This document shows, piece by piece, positions 29,165-40,225 of a stretch of DNA of 64,000 nucleotides. Numbering within the stretch: the stretch's first letter is position 1; every line of letters begins with the position of its first letter. A program made the translations under genes and the position numbers. Source of the stretch: Bacteroides rodentium JCM 16496 (lineage in GTDB: Bacteria; Bacteroidota; Bacteroidia; Bacteroidales; Bacteroidaceae); contig NZ_BAKJ01000001.1 of NCBI RefSeq assembly GCF_000614125.1, positions 62,001 to 126,000 on the forward strand, in the 5' to 3' direction. Under the pieces are notes generated by a model. That model did not search any database. It saw only the letters and a list, made by a program, of their open reading frames with translations, and was not told the origin of the DNA.

Positions 29165-29215
29165 AAAAGGGGGGTGTGTCAAATTGGCACTTTCTTTTAG
29201 GCACACCTCCTTTAA
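29165..29215. repeat. GGTGTGTC / GGCACACC hairpin
   Basis: GGGGTGTGTC is followed after about 19 nt by GGCACACCTCC, which can pair with it. The same complementary words occur in the inverted repeat at 10541-10678, suggesting a shared repeat family or terminator-like element. Confidence 0.5.
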
Positions 29216-29320
29216 ATCCGCTTTCACCCGCCATCGGAACGCTTATGTGTAAGTGCCTTACGAGAAGCGGTGAAGGTGGTGAAGGTGAAATTATAAAACT
29301 TTTGTTTGGGTATTGTCAAG

Positions 29321-30825
29321 TCAAGTATGCAATTCCAGTACGAACCGTGCCCCTTTGCTGTAGCTGCTGTCCAGCGTCAGGCTGCCGTTCATCTTGGTGG
29401 CAATCAGCGAGCAGATGGGGAGTCCCAGTCCGTCGCCTTGCGTCAGGTCTTTCACTTCGGTGAAAGGCTTGAAGATGTTGTCGCGTTGCTCTTCGGGGAT
29501 GCCGCAACCGGTGTCGCTGATGATGAACTGGTGGGTGTGCGCACCGCGTTTCTTGAAGTCCAGCCATATTTTTCCTCCGGCAGGGGTGTACTCGGCGGCG
29601 TTCTCCAGCAGGTGCAGCAAGACGCGTTCCAGCTGTTCGGGATTGATTTTCACATTCAGTTTGGGAGCGTTGACGGTAAGGGAGACGTCTTCTTGGGTTT
29701 TCCCTTTAATCTTGTCCATGATGCTTTCGCAGAAAGTGGAGATGTTCTTTTCCTGCATTTCATAGGGCTCGGACAAGGTGTTCTCCAATTCGGACAGTTC
29801 CTGGATATGGTTGGAGAATGCATGCAGGCTTTTACGCCCGGCAGTGAGGAGTCGAGCGTGTCCAGTGTCGGCTCCATCTGGGTGGAAATGTTCTGGATGA
29901 ATTTGGTCTTCAGCTCGTTGTGCTCGTTGGCAATGCTGATGGCCTTCTTCTGCTTGCGGGTGAGGATGATGAAACGCAGCAGTACGATGCCGCCGAATAT
30001 CAGTGCTGAGGCAAGGATGGCGGCGAGTATACATAGCCCGATGATGATGTATTGCTTGGCGCTCAGGGAATCGTCCTTCTCCTGGATGGTGGCAAGGCTT
30101 TCGTCGTACTTCCTCTTCAAGACGTTCAGCTCGTCCTGGGCGGTAAGCGCTTTTACGGAGTCGGTCCATAGGATGTACTTGTCGTAGGTGCGTGCCACCA
30201 GTCCGGCATTGTTTGCCTTGCGGGCTATGCTGATGAGCGTCTTGTAGCATTCGTCCACCTTGGCGTAGTTCTTCTGTTCTTTGTATTGTCCTATCAGGCG
30301 GTTGGTAGCCGCATCACCTTGCGCATTCATGCCGAAGGTGTAGTAATAGTTGGCTTGCGTATAAAGCAGGTCGTTGCTCAGAGAGTCGTTGTGAGAGGCT
30401 TTGGCGGTCTCTTCCAGCTTGGTCAGCTGTTCCTTGGCGCGTGCGGGATTTTTCAGGTTGATGTACATCTGCAGGCGTTCCTTGTTGATGCGGAAGCGCA
30501 GGTCGGGCATGGCCTTTCCCGTTTTCTGTTCGCCGGTTGCCACCACTTGCTCGGCACCGCGCAGCAGTTCAAAAGCTTCTTTATAGTAGTTCTCCCGGTG
30601 GTAGAGGGCGCTGGCATTGACGCCGCATTCCACTGCCCGGGCATACTTGTCTTGCGTGGCAAAGGCATTGTAGGCTTGCAGGAACAGATAGCGGGCTTTG
30701 ATATATTCCTTTTTCGTAAGATTTTCTTGTGCTTGTTTCATCAATTCGTCTGCACGGTTTTGCGCATGGAGTTGAGTAAAGATGCAGAAAGTCGCTAAGA
30801 GAAGTATCGAAATAATTTTTTTCAT
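29321..30825 (-). CDS. TPR-containing membrane histidine kinase (frame broken)
   Basis: About 501 residues. It has a signal peptide (MKKIISILLLATFCIFTQLH), a TPR-rich periplasmic part (about 25-240), one membrane segment (IIIGLCILAAILASALIFGG) and a C-terminal HATPase. The ATPase shows ENAAEYTPAGG (N box), ISDTGCGIPEE (G1) and GDGLGLPICS (G2). The usual phospho-acceptor HExxTP is not seen; the matching region reads NELKTKFIQNISTQMEP, so it may be a degenerate kinase. The frame breaks near 29829. GTAAAAGCC restored to GTAAAAGGCC gives KGLHAFSNHIQ. No response regulator adjoins it. Confidence 0.82.
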
Positions 30826-30849
30826 GTGTACGTTTGTTTTATTTGCTCA

Positions 30850-30857
30850 CAAAGTTA
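30850..30857 (-). promoter_or_regulatory. Bacteroides -7 box for the TPR histidine kinase gene
   Basis: Minus-strand TAACTTTG fits TAnnTTTG, 25 bp upstream of the start and just after the uridine kinase stop. Confidence 0.55.
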
Positions 30858-30867
30858 GAATAAAAAC

Positions 30868-32540
30868 TTAGTATTTGAAGCTACTGCCTCCTAAAAATTC
30901 TCTCAATAAGGATGTCGGCGGAATTTCTTTGTCCTGCACGGGGGTGAAATATTTGATGAATTTCAGCAACCGGTAGGCTTCTGCGTATTCCGGACAGTTC
31001 CGTGGAACACTGGTAAGAATGGGCTCTGCGTGGCAGCGGAGCACGGCGAATTCGAACAAGAGGGCGGAGTTGAACATGACGTCGGCATTTTCCTGGTAGG
31101 GGAATATCCATTTGTCCTCGCCGGCACGTACACTGGGCCAGCGCGAAATGGTCTCTTGTGCTGAGTAGCGCGGTAGTTGAAGTCGCGGATGATGCGGCGC
31201 AGCAGGCGGTTGTCCGTGGTGGGAATCCAGTTGTGGTCGTCCAGCGAGATGGTGGTCAGGGCGGATACATAAATCTTGTATTTGCTGGCGGCGGGAATCT
31301 GCGGTGTCAGCTCGGGGTTCAGGGCATGGATGCCTTCCAGGATGAGGATGGTATGCTCGTCGATGCGCAGCTTGTCTCCCTTGTACTCTTTCTTCCCGAG
31401 GTTGAAGTTGAAGCGGGGCAGCTCCACTTCTTCGCCCCGGAGCAATGCCTGCAACTGGGTGTTGAAGAGCTCGAGGTCGAGGGCATAGAGTGATTCGTAG
31501 TCGTAATTGCCGTTTTCATCGCGCGGGGTGTCTTCGCGGTCTACGAAGTAGTTGTCCAGCGAGATGGGATATGGGCGCAGGCCGTTGGTCATCAGCTGCA
31601 CGCTGAGGCGCTTGCTGAAGGTGGTTTTTCCGGAAGACGAGGGGCCGGAGATGAGCACGAGCTTCACCCGGTTGCCGTTTTCGCCACGGTGGTAGATGTC
31701 GTCGGCAATCTGGGCTATCTTTTTCTCCTGCAGCGCTTCGGCCACGTTGATGAGGTCGGTGGCATGGCCGTTTTCGCAGGCAAGGTTGAAGTCGCCCACG
31801 TTGCCCAGTCCCATGATGTAGTTCCAGCGCAGGTGTTCCTTGAATACGTCGAGCATTTTCTCCTGCTTCACCACATCTTCCAGAACATTGGGGTTTGCCC
31901 GGTTGGGGATGCGCAGCAGCAGGCCGTCGTAATACTTCACGATGTCGAACAGCCAGATGTATCCGGTACTGGGCAGCAGGTTGCCGTAGTAGTAGTCTAC
32001 GGTGTCGCCCAGTGTGTAGTAATAGGTATATAGCGAGCCGGAAGTTTCCAGCAGCTTCACCTTGTCGTCCATGCCCCGTTCGCTGAAGATGCGTACAGCC
32101 TCGGTGGTGTGGCATTCCACACGGTGGTAGGGGATGTTCTCGGCAATGATTTCCTGCATCCGCTTCTTGATGGCTGCCACATCTTCCAGCTCTATGGAGC
32201 GACCGATGCGCAGGTTGCAGAAGTAACCTTTGGATACCGGATGCTCTACGAACAGTTTTCCTTCCGGAAACAGCTCGCTGACAGCTTTGTAAAGAATGAA
32301 ACAGAGGGAACGGACATAGGTGCGCATACCCGAGGAGTCTCGTATGTCGAGAAATTCTACATCCTTATTGTTGTATACACGGAAATTCAGTCCTTCGGAA
32401 CGGTTGTTGACCTTTGCGCTGACCACCTGATAGGGGAAATTGAGATTAAAACCGTAATAAATATCCAAAAGTGAGCTCCCGATAGGGAATTCTTTAGAAA
32501 TATTATTATTTTTGCAACAAATTTGTAACATGTGTTTCAT
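30868..32540 (-). CDS. Uridine kinase family nucleoside kinase with N-terminal TGS-like region (frame broken)
   Basis: About 557 residues. The N-terminal third resembles the TGS/threonyl-tRNA-synthetase-like region (for example FCNLRIGRSIELEDVAAIKK and the YHRVECHTTEA stretch). The C-terminal half is a P-loop nucleoside kinase with Walker A ISGPSSSGKTTFSKRL, the SLDNYFVDREDTPRDE segment and LEGIHALNPELT. It probably phosphorylates uridine or cytidine. The frame breaks near 31169. CGCGCTACTC restored to CGCGGCTACTC gives RDFNYRGYSAQETISRWPSV. The fusion form is common in Bacteroidetes and Firmicutes. Confidence 0.9.
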
Positions 32541-32623
32541 GATGTTTCGTTTTTAGTGGGTTGACCCGTTAAATATAGGACATTATAACACGTGAAGGAA
32601 TGAAACACCTTAAATAATTAAAG

Positions 32624-34321
32624 ATGGAATATTCTTTTTATGATTTTTTAAAGCTGCTCGGCTCATTGGCACTGTTCCTCTACGGAATGAAGATTATGAG
32701 TGAGGGGCTTCAAAAATTTGCCGGCGACAGGTTGCGGACTATCTTGACCGCAATGACTACCAACAGGGTAACCGGTGTGCTGACGGGCATCCTGATTACG
32801 GCCCTTATCCAATCCTCTTCGGCAACCACGGTGATGGTGGTGAGTTTTGTCAACGCCGGACTCCTTACGCTCTCGCAATCCATCGGGGTCATTATGGGTG
32901 CCAACGTGGGCACTACGGTCACTGCGTGGCTGATTTCGGTTTTCGGATTCAAGGTCGACATCGCTGCCTTTGCGCTTCCGTTGCTGGCCATAGGAGTTCC
33001 GCTTCTCTTCTCTCAAAAAAGTAGCCGAAAGTCTATCGGCGAATTCATCTTCGGTTTTTCATTCCTTTTCATGGGGCTTTCTTATCTGCAAGTCTATTCG
33101 CCGGATTTGGGCAAGAATCCGGAAATGCTGGCTTTTGTGCAGGAGTGGACCGACCTTGGTTTCCTTTCCATCCTCATATTCGTACTGGTGGGTGCGGTGA
33201 TTACGATGATTGTGCAGGCTTCGGCGGCTACCATGGCCATCACCCTTATCATGTGTGCCAACGGATGGATCAGCTTTGAACTGGGTGCGGCACTTGCCAT
33301 GGGGCAGAACATCGGTACCACGATTACCGCCAACCTGGCGGCGCTGACCGGCAATACGCAGGCGCGTCGGGCGGCATTGGCTCATTTGCTGTTCAATGTG
33401 TTCGGCGTGGTGACGGTGCTCATCGTTTTCCATCCCTTCATCCGTTGCGTGTCGTGGTTTGTAACGGAGGTGATGCACCAGTCGGACCCGGGAAGCCAGG
33501 TGGCGTTTGAACTGTCTGCCTTCCATACGGCGTTCAACGTGTTCAATGTGTTGCTGCTCATCTGGTTTGTGAAGGGTATCGAACGTATCGTATGCGTGCT
33601 GCTCCCGTTGAAGGATTCGGACGAGGAGTATCGCTTGCGCTTCATCTCAAGAGGTCTGCTCTCTACTGCCGAACTTTCTATTCTGGAAGCACGCAAGGAA
33701 ATCCATCTCTTTGCCGAACGCACACACCGCATGTTCGGTATGGTGAAGGACTTGTTGCATACGGATAAGGACGATGACTTCAACAAACTCTTCAGCCGCA
33801 TAGAGAAGTACGAGAATATCAGCGACAGCATGGAGCTGGAGATAGCCAACTACCTGAACCAGGTATCGGAAGGTCGTCTGAGTTCCGAAAGCAAGTTGCA
33901 GATACGCGCCATGCTTCGCGAGGTGACGGAGATAGAAAGCATTGGCGACAGCTGCTACAACCTGGCCCGTACCATCAACCGGAAACGGCAGACAAACCAG
34001 GACTTCACGGAGAAGCAATATGAACACGTGCATTTTATGATGAAGCTGACGGATGATGCCTTGTCGCAGATGATTAAGGTTGTGGAACGTGACGAGCATC
34101 AAGTGATTGATGCCAACAAGTCGTTCAACATAGAGAACGAAATCAACAATTACCGTAATCAGCTGAAGAACCAGAATATCCTGGACGTGAACAACAAGGA
34201 ATATGATTACCAGATGGGTGTTTACTATATGGACATCATTGCGGAATGTGAAAAGCTGGGCGACTATGTGGTGAATGTAGTGGAAGCCAGCAGCGATATA
34301 AAAGAAAAGAAAGCGTCTTAG
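32624..34321 (+). CDS. Na/Pi cotransporter family protein with PhoU-like tail
   Basis: This complete 565-residue membrane protein is predicted to take up phosphate with sodium. Two inverted repeats of the NptA/PiT-like core are visible, each with a glutamine-serine motif ([18 protein letters not shown] near residue 58 and [15 protein letters not shown] near 194). The C-terminal 200 residues are helical and PhoU-like ([19 protein letters not shown]). Its stop codon lies inside a hairpin shared with the convergent rubredoxin gene. Confidence 0.92.
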   Translation: MEYSFYDFLKLLGSLALFLYGMKIMSEGLQKFAGDRLRTILTAMTTNRVTGVLTGILITALIQSSSATTVMVVSFVNAGLLTLSQSIGVIMGANVGTTVTAWLISVFGFKVDIAAFALPLLAIGVPLLFSQKSSRKSIGEFIFGFSFLFMGLSYLQVYSPDLGKNPEMLAFVQEWTDLGFLSILIFVLVGAVITMIVQASAATMAITLIMCANGWISFELGAALAMGQNIGTTITANLAALTGNTQARRAALAHLLFNVFGVVTVLIVFHPFIRCVSWFVTEVMHQSDPGSQVAFELSAFHTAFNVFNVLLLIWFVKGIERIVCVLLPLKDSDEEYRLRFISRGLLSTAELSILEARKEIHLFAERTHRMFGMVKDLLHTDKDDDFNKLFSRIEKYENISDSMELEIANYLNQVSEGRLSSESKLQIRAMLREVTEIESIGDSCYNLARTINRKRQTNQDFTEKQYEHVHFMMKLTDDALSQMIKVVERDEHQVIDANKSFNIENEINNYRNQLKNQNILDVNNKEYDYQMGVYYMDIIAECEKLGDYVVNVVEASSDIKEKKAS

Positions 34322-34330
34322 GACGCTTTC
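34309..34330. terminator. Hairpin spanning the stop codons of two convergent genes
   Basis: GAAAGCGTC (34309-34317), loop TTAG, GACGCTTTC (34322-34330). The stop codons of the Na/Pi gene (34319-34321) and of rubredoxin (34318-34320 on the other strand) overlap in the loop. It can act in both directions, though T-runs are short. Confidence 0.75.
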
Positions 34331-34479
34331 TCAAATTCTTCTTTGCCTACTCCACATAAGGGGCAAACCCAATCTGCGGGAAGGTCTTCGAAAGATGTTC
34401 CCGGTTCTATCCCGTTTTCAGGGTCGCCCAGTTCAGGGTCATAGACATAATCGCATACAGTGCAAATGTACTTTTCCAT
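34318..34479 (-). CDS. Rubredoxin
   Basis: A 53-residue iron protein with two CxxC motifs, [20 protein letters not shown] and [13 protein letters not shown], that bind one iron atom for electron transfer, often in oxidative-stress defence of anaerobes. A longer in-frame ORF begins at 34548, but the start MEKYICTVC (34479) fits the usual rubredoxin length. Its stop overlaps the convergent Na/Pi gene. Confidence 0.95.
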   Translation of the reverse strand: MEKYICTVCDYVYDPELGDPENGIEPGTSFEDLPADWVCPLCGVGKEEFEKAS

Positions 34480-34556
34480 AAATTTCTTTTTTAGGTTTAT
34501 TCTTCTATAATAACGTTTAAAAGTCCTTTTTGTTTTATTGTTGAACAAAAAAAGTT

Positions 34557-34564
34557 TATATTTG
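34557..34564 (+). promoter_or_regulatory. Bacteroides -7 box for the PAS histidine kinase gene
   Basis: TATATTTG fits TAnnTTTG and lies 22 bp before the start at 34587, with TTG elements about 15-20 bp upstream. Confidence 0.55.
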
Positions 34565-34586
34565 TTCTCTATTAAAACAACATTTT

Positions 34587-35731
34587 ATGAAAATGACCGA
34601 CAAGCTGTTCCGGGCGATTATGCGGAATCTGCACGCCTATGTACTGCTGATAAACCGCGACTTCACTGTATTCTACACCAATTACTACGATATTACCGGA
34701 GCTGTAAAGCCTGTCGAAGCCGGACGGGTGGGAGATATTCTGCGCTGTAACAATGCCTTGTCGGCAGCAGGAGGTTGCGGCACTCACGATTTGTGTAAGC
34801 ACTGCCCTGTGCGGAATGCCATAGAGAATGCCTTTGTAGTGCAGAAAAACTTCACGGATTTGGCTGCTATTTTGAATCTTAGGGATAGTGAAGGCAGAAC
34901 TACGGAATGCTATGCTTATGTTTCCGGCGAGTATATGGAGATTGAGGACCGCGACTGCATGGTGATTACCGTGCACGACATTACCCGGCTGAAACAAGTG
35001 GAAACTGAATTGAAACTGGCACGTGAGAAGGCAGAGAATGCCGACCGCTCCAAATCGGTGTTCCTGGCGAATATGAGCATGAAATCCGTACTCCGCTGAA
35101 CGCAATTGTCGGATTCTCGGAATTGCTGGCCTCTGCATCGACGGACGAGGAGAAGACACAGTTCCTGGAAATTGTGCAAAGTAACAATGAAATGCTGCAA
35201 CAGCTGATTGCTGATATTCTGGACCTCTCGAAGATAGAAGCCGGAACATTGGAATTTGTGTTCTCGGATGTGGACATCAACCAGATGATGTCCGATTTGG
35301 AACAACAGTTCCGTATGCGGGTGGCCGAGTTGGGTAGCGGAGTGCAGATTGTCCGGGAGGCTCCTGAGGAGGAATATACTATGCATACGGACAGAAACCG
35401 GCTTGCACAAGTGGTATCCAATTTTATGACGAATGCCCTGAAGTTCACCCAGGAAGGCAGTATTACCCTCGGATTCAGACCCTATGAGGAAGGTCTCTAT
35501 TTCTACGTAAAAGATACGGGAACCGGTATTCCCCAGGAAAAGCTGCCACATGTTTTTGAACGTTTCGTCAAGCTGAAACAGGAAAAGAACGGTACCGGAC
35601 TGGGACTCTCCATTTGCCAGACCATTGTCCGCAAATTGGGGGGCGAAATAGGCGTGGAATCGGAAGAAGGGGCAGGCTCGACTTTCTGGTTCACATTGCG
35701 TGGGAGCCTGCAACCAGACCGAAACTGGTGA
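34587..35731 (+). CDS. PAS-domain sensor histidine kinase (frame broken)
   Basis: About 381 residues with no membrane segment, so a cytoplasmic sensor. The N-terminal PAS-like domain (about 1-140) holds a cysteine cluster, CNNALSAAGGCGTHDLCKHC, that could bind a metal or sense redox state. A coiled linker leads to the H box SHEIRTPLNAIVGF, with the phospho-accepting His restored by the repaired frame near 35081 (GAGCATG to GAGCCATG). The ATPase has NFMTNALKFTQEG (N), VKDTGTGIPQEKL (G1) and GTGLGLSICQTIV (G2). No cognate regulator is adjacent. Confidence 0.9.
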
Positions 35732-35784
35732 GGGAAAAAGAGAATCAATGACAGTCAATTAATCACTAATCATTATTATAGGTA

Positions 35785-35814
35785 TTGTTTTCCCGGATTA
35801 TTATTGTATTTTTG
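35785..35814 (+). promoter_or_regulatory. Promoter of the P-type ATPase gene (-33 and -7)
   Basis: TTG at 35785-35787 and TATTTTTG at 35807-35814 are separated by exactly 19 bp, a textbook Bacteroides promoter layout. It supports a start at 35843. Confidence 0.7.
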
Positions 35815-35842
35815 CGTTCCAAAATTAAACCTAAAGACTTGC

Positions 35843-38599
35843 ATGACTGCAATAAAGGATGATTATTATCATGTCGGACTGACCGACGAGCAAGTGCGGA
35901 AGAGCCGCGATGAACATGGAGTAAATTTATTGACGCCTCCTAAACGGCCTTCCTTATGGAAATTGTATCTGGAGAAGTTTGAGGACCCCGTAGTAAGGGT
36001 ATTGCTGGTTGCCGCTCTGTTTTCTTTGATTATTTCCATTGTAGAAAATGAATATGCCGAGACTATCGGCATTATAGTAGCCATTCTGCTGGCTACCGGT
36101 ATCGGTTTCTTCTTTGAGTATGATGCCGGTAAGAAGTTTGACCTGCTGAACGCAGTGAACGAAGAAACTTTGGTGAAAGTAATTCGTAACGGACATGTGC
36201 AGGAGATTCCCCGTAAAGATGTAGTGGTGGGTGATATCGTGGTGCTGGAAACCGGTGAAGAGGTTCCGGCGGACGGTGAATTGCTGGAAGCCATTTCCCT
36301 GCAAGTGAACGAATCGAACCTGACCGGTGAGCCGGTAGTGACGAAAACTACCGTAGAAGCCGACTTTGACGAAGAGGCTACGTATGCTTCCAACCGCATT
36401 TTGCGCGGTACAACGGTGGTGGACGGACATGGCACCATGCGTGTGGAGGCTGTGGGCGATGCTACGGAAATCGGCAAAGTGGCACGTCAAAGTACCGAAC
36501 AGAATACGGAACCTACTCCGCTGAATATCCAGCTGACCAAATTGGCCAACCTGATTGGAAAGATTGGCTTTTCCGTGGCGGGTCTGGCTTTTCTCATTTT
36601 CTTTGTAAAGGATGTGGTACTGGTTTATGATTTTTCTTCATTCCACACCTTCCGTGATTGGCTGCCGGCCTTGCAGGCTACTTTACAATACTTTATGATG
36701 GCAGTTACCCTGATTGTGGTGGCTGTGCCCGAAGGATTGCCGATGAGCGTAACACTCAGTCTGGCGTTGAACATGCGCCGTATGCTCTCCACCAACAATC
36801 TGGTGCGCAAGATGCATGCATGCGAGACGATGGGAGCCATTACAGTGATTTGTACCGACAAGACCGGGACATTGACCCAAAATCTGATGCAGGTGCATGA
36901 ACCCAACTTCTATGGTTTGAAGAATAACGGGCAGCTGGGGAGTGATGACCTCAGCAAGCTGGTAATGGAAGGTATCAGTGCTAACTCCACTGCTTTCCTG
37001 GAAGAAGAGGTGACTGGCGAGAAGCCGAAAGGGGTGGGTAATCCCACGGAGGTGGCACTGCTGCTTTGGCTGAACAGTCAGGGATGCGACTACCTGGCAC
37101 TGCGTGAGAAAGCTACGGTTATCGACCAGCTGACTTTCTCTACGGAAAGGAAATTCATGGCTACCCTGGTGCAATCCCCCCTGATTGGGAAGAAGGTGCT
37201 GTATGTGAAGGGAGCTCCCGAGATTGTTTTGGGTAAATGTAAGGATGTCATGTTGGACGGCAAGCGTGTGGATGCGGTGGAATACCGTTCTACAGTGGAG
37301 GCTCAGTTGCTCAACTACCAGAATATGGCCATGCGCACACTTGGCTTTGCATTCAAGATTATCGATGAGCAGGAAGAAGCCCGGTTGAATGAAGGATTGA
37401 TCAGGAAGAATGAAGAGCCGAACCGTTCCGTTCAGCCGGATGCTAATTGTCAATTGTCAATTGTCAATTGTCAATTGGTAGAAGACTTGTCGTTCCTCGG
37501 TGTGGTTGCCATTAGTGACCCTATCCGCGGATGTGCCTGCGGCCGTTGCCAAATGCCAGTCGGCAGGTATCGGGGTGAAGATTGTGACGGGAGATACACC
37601 GGGTACGGCTACCGAGATAGCACGCCAGATTGGTCTGTGGAAACCGGAGGATACGGAAAAGAACCGCATTACGGGAGCTGCATTTGCCGAACTGACGGAT
37701 GAGGAGGCATTGGACCGTGTGATGGACCTGAAGATAATGTCGCGTGCACGCCCCACAGACAAGCAGCGTCTGGTGCAACTGTTGCAGCAGAAAGGTGCGG
37801 TAGTGGCTGTGACGGGTGACGGCACGAATGATGCTCCTGCATTGAACCATGCGCAAGTGGGACTTTCGATGGGTACCGGAACCTCCGTAGCCAAGGAGGC
37901 CAGCGACATCACGCTGCTGGATGACTCCTTCAACAGTATAGGCACGGCCGTGATGTGGGGACGTTCTTTATATAAAAATATACAGCGTTTCATTGTTTTT
38001 CAGCTGACTATCAATTTTGTGGCTTTGTTTATCGTTCTCCTGGGTTCACTGGTGGGTACGACGCTTCCTTTGACCGTCACGCAGATGTTGTGGGTGAACC
38101 TGATTATGGATACGTTTGCGGCCCTGGCCCTGGCGTCCATTCCACCCAGTGAGAGCGTGATGAAGGAAAAGCCACGTAAGAGTACGGATTTCATTATAAC
38201 CAAGTCCATGAGGTATTACATTCTGGGAATGGGTTCTGCCTTCCTGGTGTTACTTATGGGAATGCTCTTCTGGTTTAATAGTGAGGAGGGGGGATGACTA
38301 CCTACCGGCTGACTGTGTTCTTCACATTCTTTGTTATGCTTCAGTTCTGGAATTTGTTCAATGCGCGTGTGTTCGGCACTTCGGACTCGGCGTTCAAGGG
38401 TATTTCCAAATCTTATGGCATGGAGCTGATTATACTTGCCATTTTGGGCGGACAGATACTGATTGTACAGTTTGGTGGAGCTGTGTTCCGCACAGTGCCG
38501 CTCGATTTTATGACTTGGATGACGATTGTCGTTTCTACCTCGTTTGTTTTGTGGATAGGTGAACTGGTTCGTCTTATCCGACGTTTAACACAGAAATAG
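35843..38599 (+). CDS. Calcium-transporting-type P-type ATPase (two frame breaks)
   Basis: About 919 residues of a P2-type cation ATPase, most like calcium pumps. The phosphorylation motif CTDKTGTLTQN is near residue 340, the TGE actuator loop is VNESNLTGEPV, and the hinge motif is TGDGTNDAPALNHAQ. Ten membrane segments are expected, with VVAVPEGLPMSV in M4. The frame breaks near 37527 (two bases missing or one extra; SDPIRADVPAAV after repair) and in a G run near 38290. The gene also contains an in-frame CAATTGT simple repeat (37446-37478), unusual in coding DNA. The start at 35843 lies just after the promoter. Confidence 0.9.
37446..37478 (+). repeat. CAATTGT simple repeat inside the ATPase coding region
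   Basis: Four or more copies of CAATTGT in tandem encode NCQLSIVNCQL in frame between SVQPDA and VEDLSFLG. The same repeat type is otherwise seen only between genes in this window. Confidence 0.85.
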
Positions 38600-38602
38600 G
38601 TG

Positions 38603-39223
38603 ATGGAAAGAATAGGAGTCAAGAATCTTATTATTGATTTTGGCGGAGTTCTGATTGATTTGGACCGCCAGCGCTGTTTGGAGAATTTCAGAAAGCTGGG
38701 ATTGCCGGATGTGGAAGTCATGTTGGACCTCTATCACCAGCAGGATTTCTTCCAGAAATATGAAAAAGGATTGATTACCAGTGCGGAGTTCCGGGAAGTG
38801 ATTCGTGGAAGGATAGGGAAACCGGTGACTGATGCCCAGATAGATGACGCCTGGAACAGTTTCCTGGTGAGTATTCCTACTTTTAAATTGGATTTACTGT
38901 TGGAACTGCGCAAGAAATATGTGGTCTATCTGCTGAGCAACACCAATGAAATCCATTGGCAATGGTCGTGCCTGCACGCGTTTCGTTACAAGGCTTTCCG
39001 TGCGGAGGACTTTTTTGAGCATATCTATCTCTCTTATGAGATGAAGATGGCAAAACCGGATGCCGATATATTTCAGAAAGTACTGGATGAGACCGGTATT
39101 CTTCCCAACGAGACTCTTTTCATTGACGATTCTGAGGCCAATTGCCGGACAGCGGAGGCGTTGGGTATTTCTACCTATACGCCAAAGGCCCACGAGGATT
39201 GGAGACATGCAGTTGTTTTGTGA
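38603..39223 (+). CDS. HAD-family hydrolase (phosphatase)
   Basis: A 206-residue haloacid-dehalogenase-type hydrolase, YihX-like. Motif I is degenerate in spacing (NLIIDFGGVLIDLD, nucleophile Asp), motif II is YLLSNTNE, motif III holds KMAKPD and motif IV is LFIDDSEANC. It probably removes phosphate from a small sugar phosphate or FMN. The coding end overlaps the start of ribF by 17 bp, and it follows the ATPase gene by 3 bp, so the three may form one operon. The neighbour ribF hints at a flavin-related phosphatase, but this is only inference. Confidence 0.88.
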   Translation: MERIGVKNLIIDFGGVLIDLDRQRCLENFRKLGLPDVEVMLDLYHQQDFFQKYEKGLITSAEFREVIRGRIGKPVTDAQIDDAWNSFLVSIPTFKLDLLLELRKKYVVYLLSNTNEIHWQWSCLHAFRYKAFRAEDFFEHIYLSYEMKMAKPDADIFQKVLDETGILPNETLFIDDSEANCRTAEALGISTYTPKAHEDWRHAVVL

Positions 39224-40148
39224 GACATCGGACATCGGTTCCCGTCCAAGTGTAGCCACTATCGGTTTCTTTGACGGAGTACATCGGGGGCACCGCTACC
39301 TGATAGAGCAAGTGCGTGCGGTAGCTGCCGGGCGTGGGCTTGCTTCGTCGGTCGTGACTTTTCCGGTACATCCGCGTAAAGTGATGCAGGCCGATTATCA
39401 TCTGAAGTTATTGACCACTTGTGATGAGAAAGTTTCCCTGCTAGCCAAGACTGGGGTGGATTATTGCATGATGCTTGATTTCACTTCTGAAATAGCCCGG
39501 CTTTCGGCACGGGAATTCATGTCCATACTGAAGGAACGCTACCGGATACAAGCTTTGGTAGTGGGGTACGACCATCGTTTCGGGCATAACCGCAGCGAGG
39601 GCTTTGAGGATTATGTGCACTATGGTCGCGAATTGGGTATGGAGGTGCTTCTTGCGCGCGCGTATTCTTATAGTAAGGAAGCATCGGTAACGGAGGTTAC
39701 TGTCAGCTCCTCGGCTATTCGCGGTCTGTTGCAGGAGGGAAACGTTTCGGAAGCTGCCGAGTATCTGGGATATGATTTCTTTTTGGACGGTACGGTTGTC
39801 GGCGGCTATCAAGTGGGGCGTAAGATAGGTTTCCCTACGGCTAATCTCCGTGTTTCCGATTCTGACAAGCTGATTCCCTGCGATGGTGTGTATGCCGTCC
39901 GTGTCTGTGTCGGAGGCAAGGAATACGGCGGTATGCTAAGCATTGGCTACCGGCCTACGTTGGAGAACGGCCCCGATCGCAGTATTGAGGTCCATATATT
40001 CCGGTTTGATGCTGACATTTATCAGCAGCCGATGCGTCTTTTCTTTGTGCGCCGCACCCGTCCTGAACTGAAATTCGACAGTATAGAAGAACTTATTGCC
40101 CAGCTTCACCGTGACGAGGTGGAGATTAAATCCATTCTTTCTTTATAA
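39207..40148 (+). CDS. ribF: Bifunctional riboflavin kinase / FAD synthetase
   Basis: RibF makes FMN from riboflavin and then FAD. The N-terminal adenylyltransferase domain has VATIGFFDGVHRGHRYLIEQ with the HxGH-like motif. The C-terminal kinase domain has the signature GRKIGFPTANLRVSD and CDGVYAVRV. The start at 39207 is inside the 3' end of the HAD gene and matches the usual N-terminus; an ORF extension to 39060 is not likely coding. The length of 313 residues is normal. Confidence 0.95.
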   Translation: MQLFCETSDIGSRPSVATIGFFDGVHRGHRYLIEQVRAVAAGRGLASSVVTFPVHPRKVMQADYHLKLLTTCDEKVSLLAKTGVDYCMMLDFTSEIARLSAREFMSILKERYRIQALVVGYDHRFGHNRSEGFEDYVHYGRELGMEVLLARAYSYSKEASVTEVTVSSSAIRGLLQEGNVSEAAEYLGYDFFLDGTVVGGYQVGRKIGFPTANLRVSDSDKLIPCDGVYAVRVCVGGKEYGGMLSIGYRPTLENGPDRSIEVHIFRFDADIYQQPMRLFFVRRTRPELKFDSIEELIAQLHRDEVEIKSILSL

Positions 40149-40225
40149 ACATAAGGCGATAAGGTCATTTATCCCCTTGCAGTTCTATGTATTTTCCCGT
40201 TTGAAGTGTTTGTTTTCTGTATATT

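Noticed and set aside
35843..38599. Programmed frameshifting in the P-type ATPase
   Set aside because: A G run near 38290 could suggest slippage, but a second break in the same gene and two dozen similar breaks elsewhere make error simpler.
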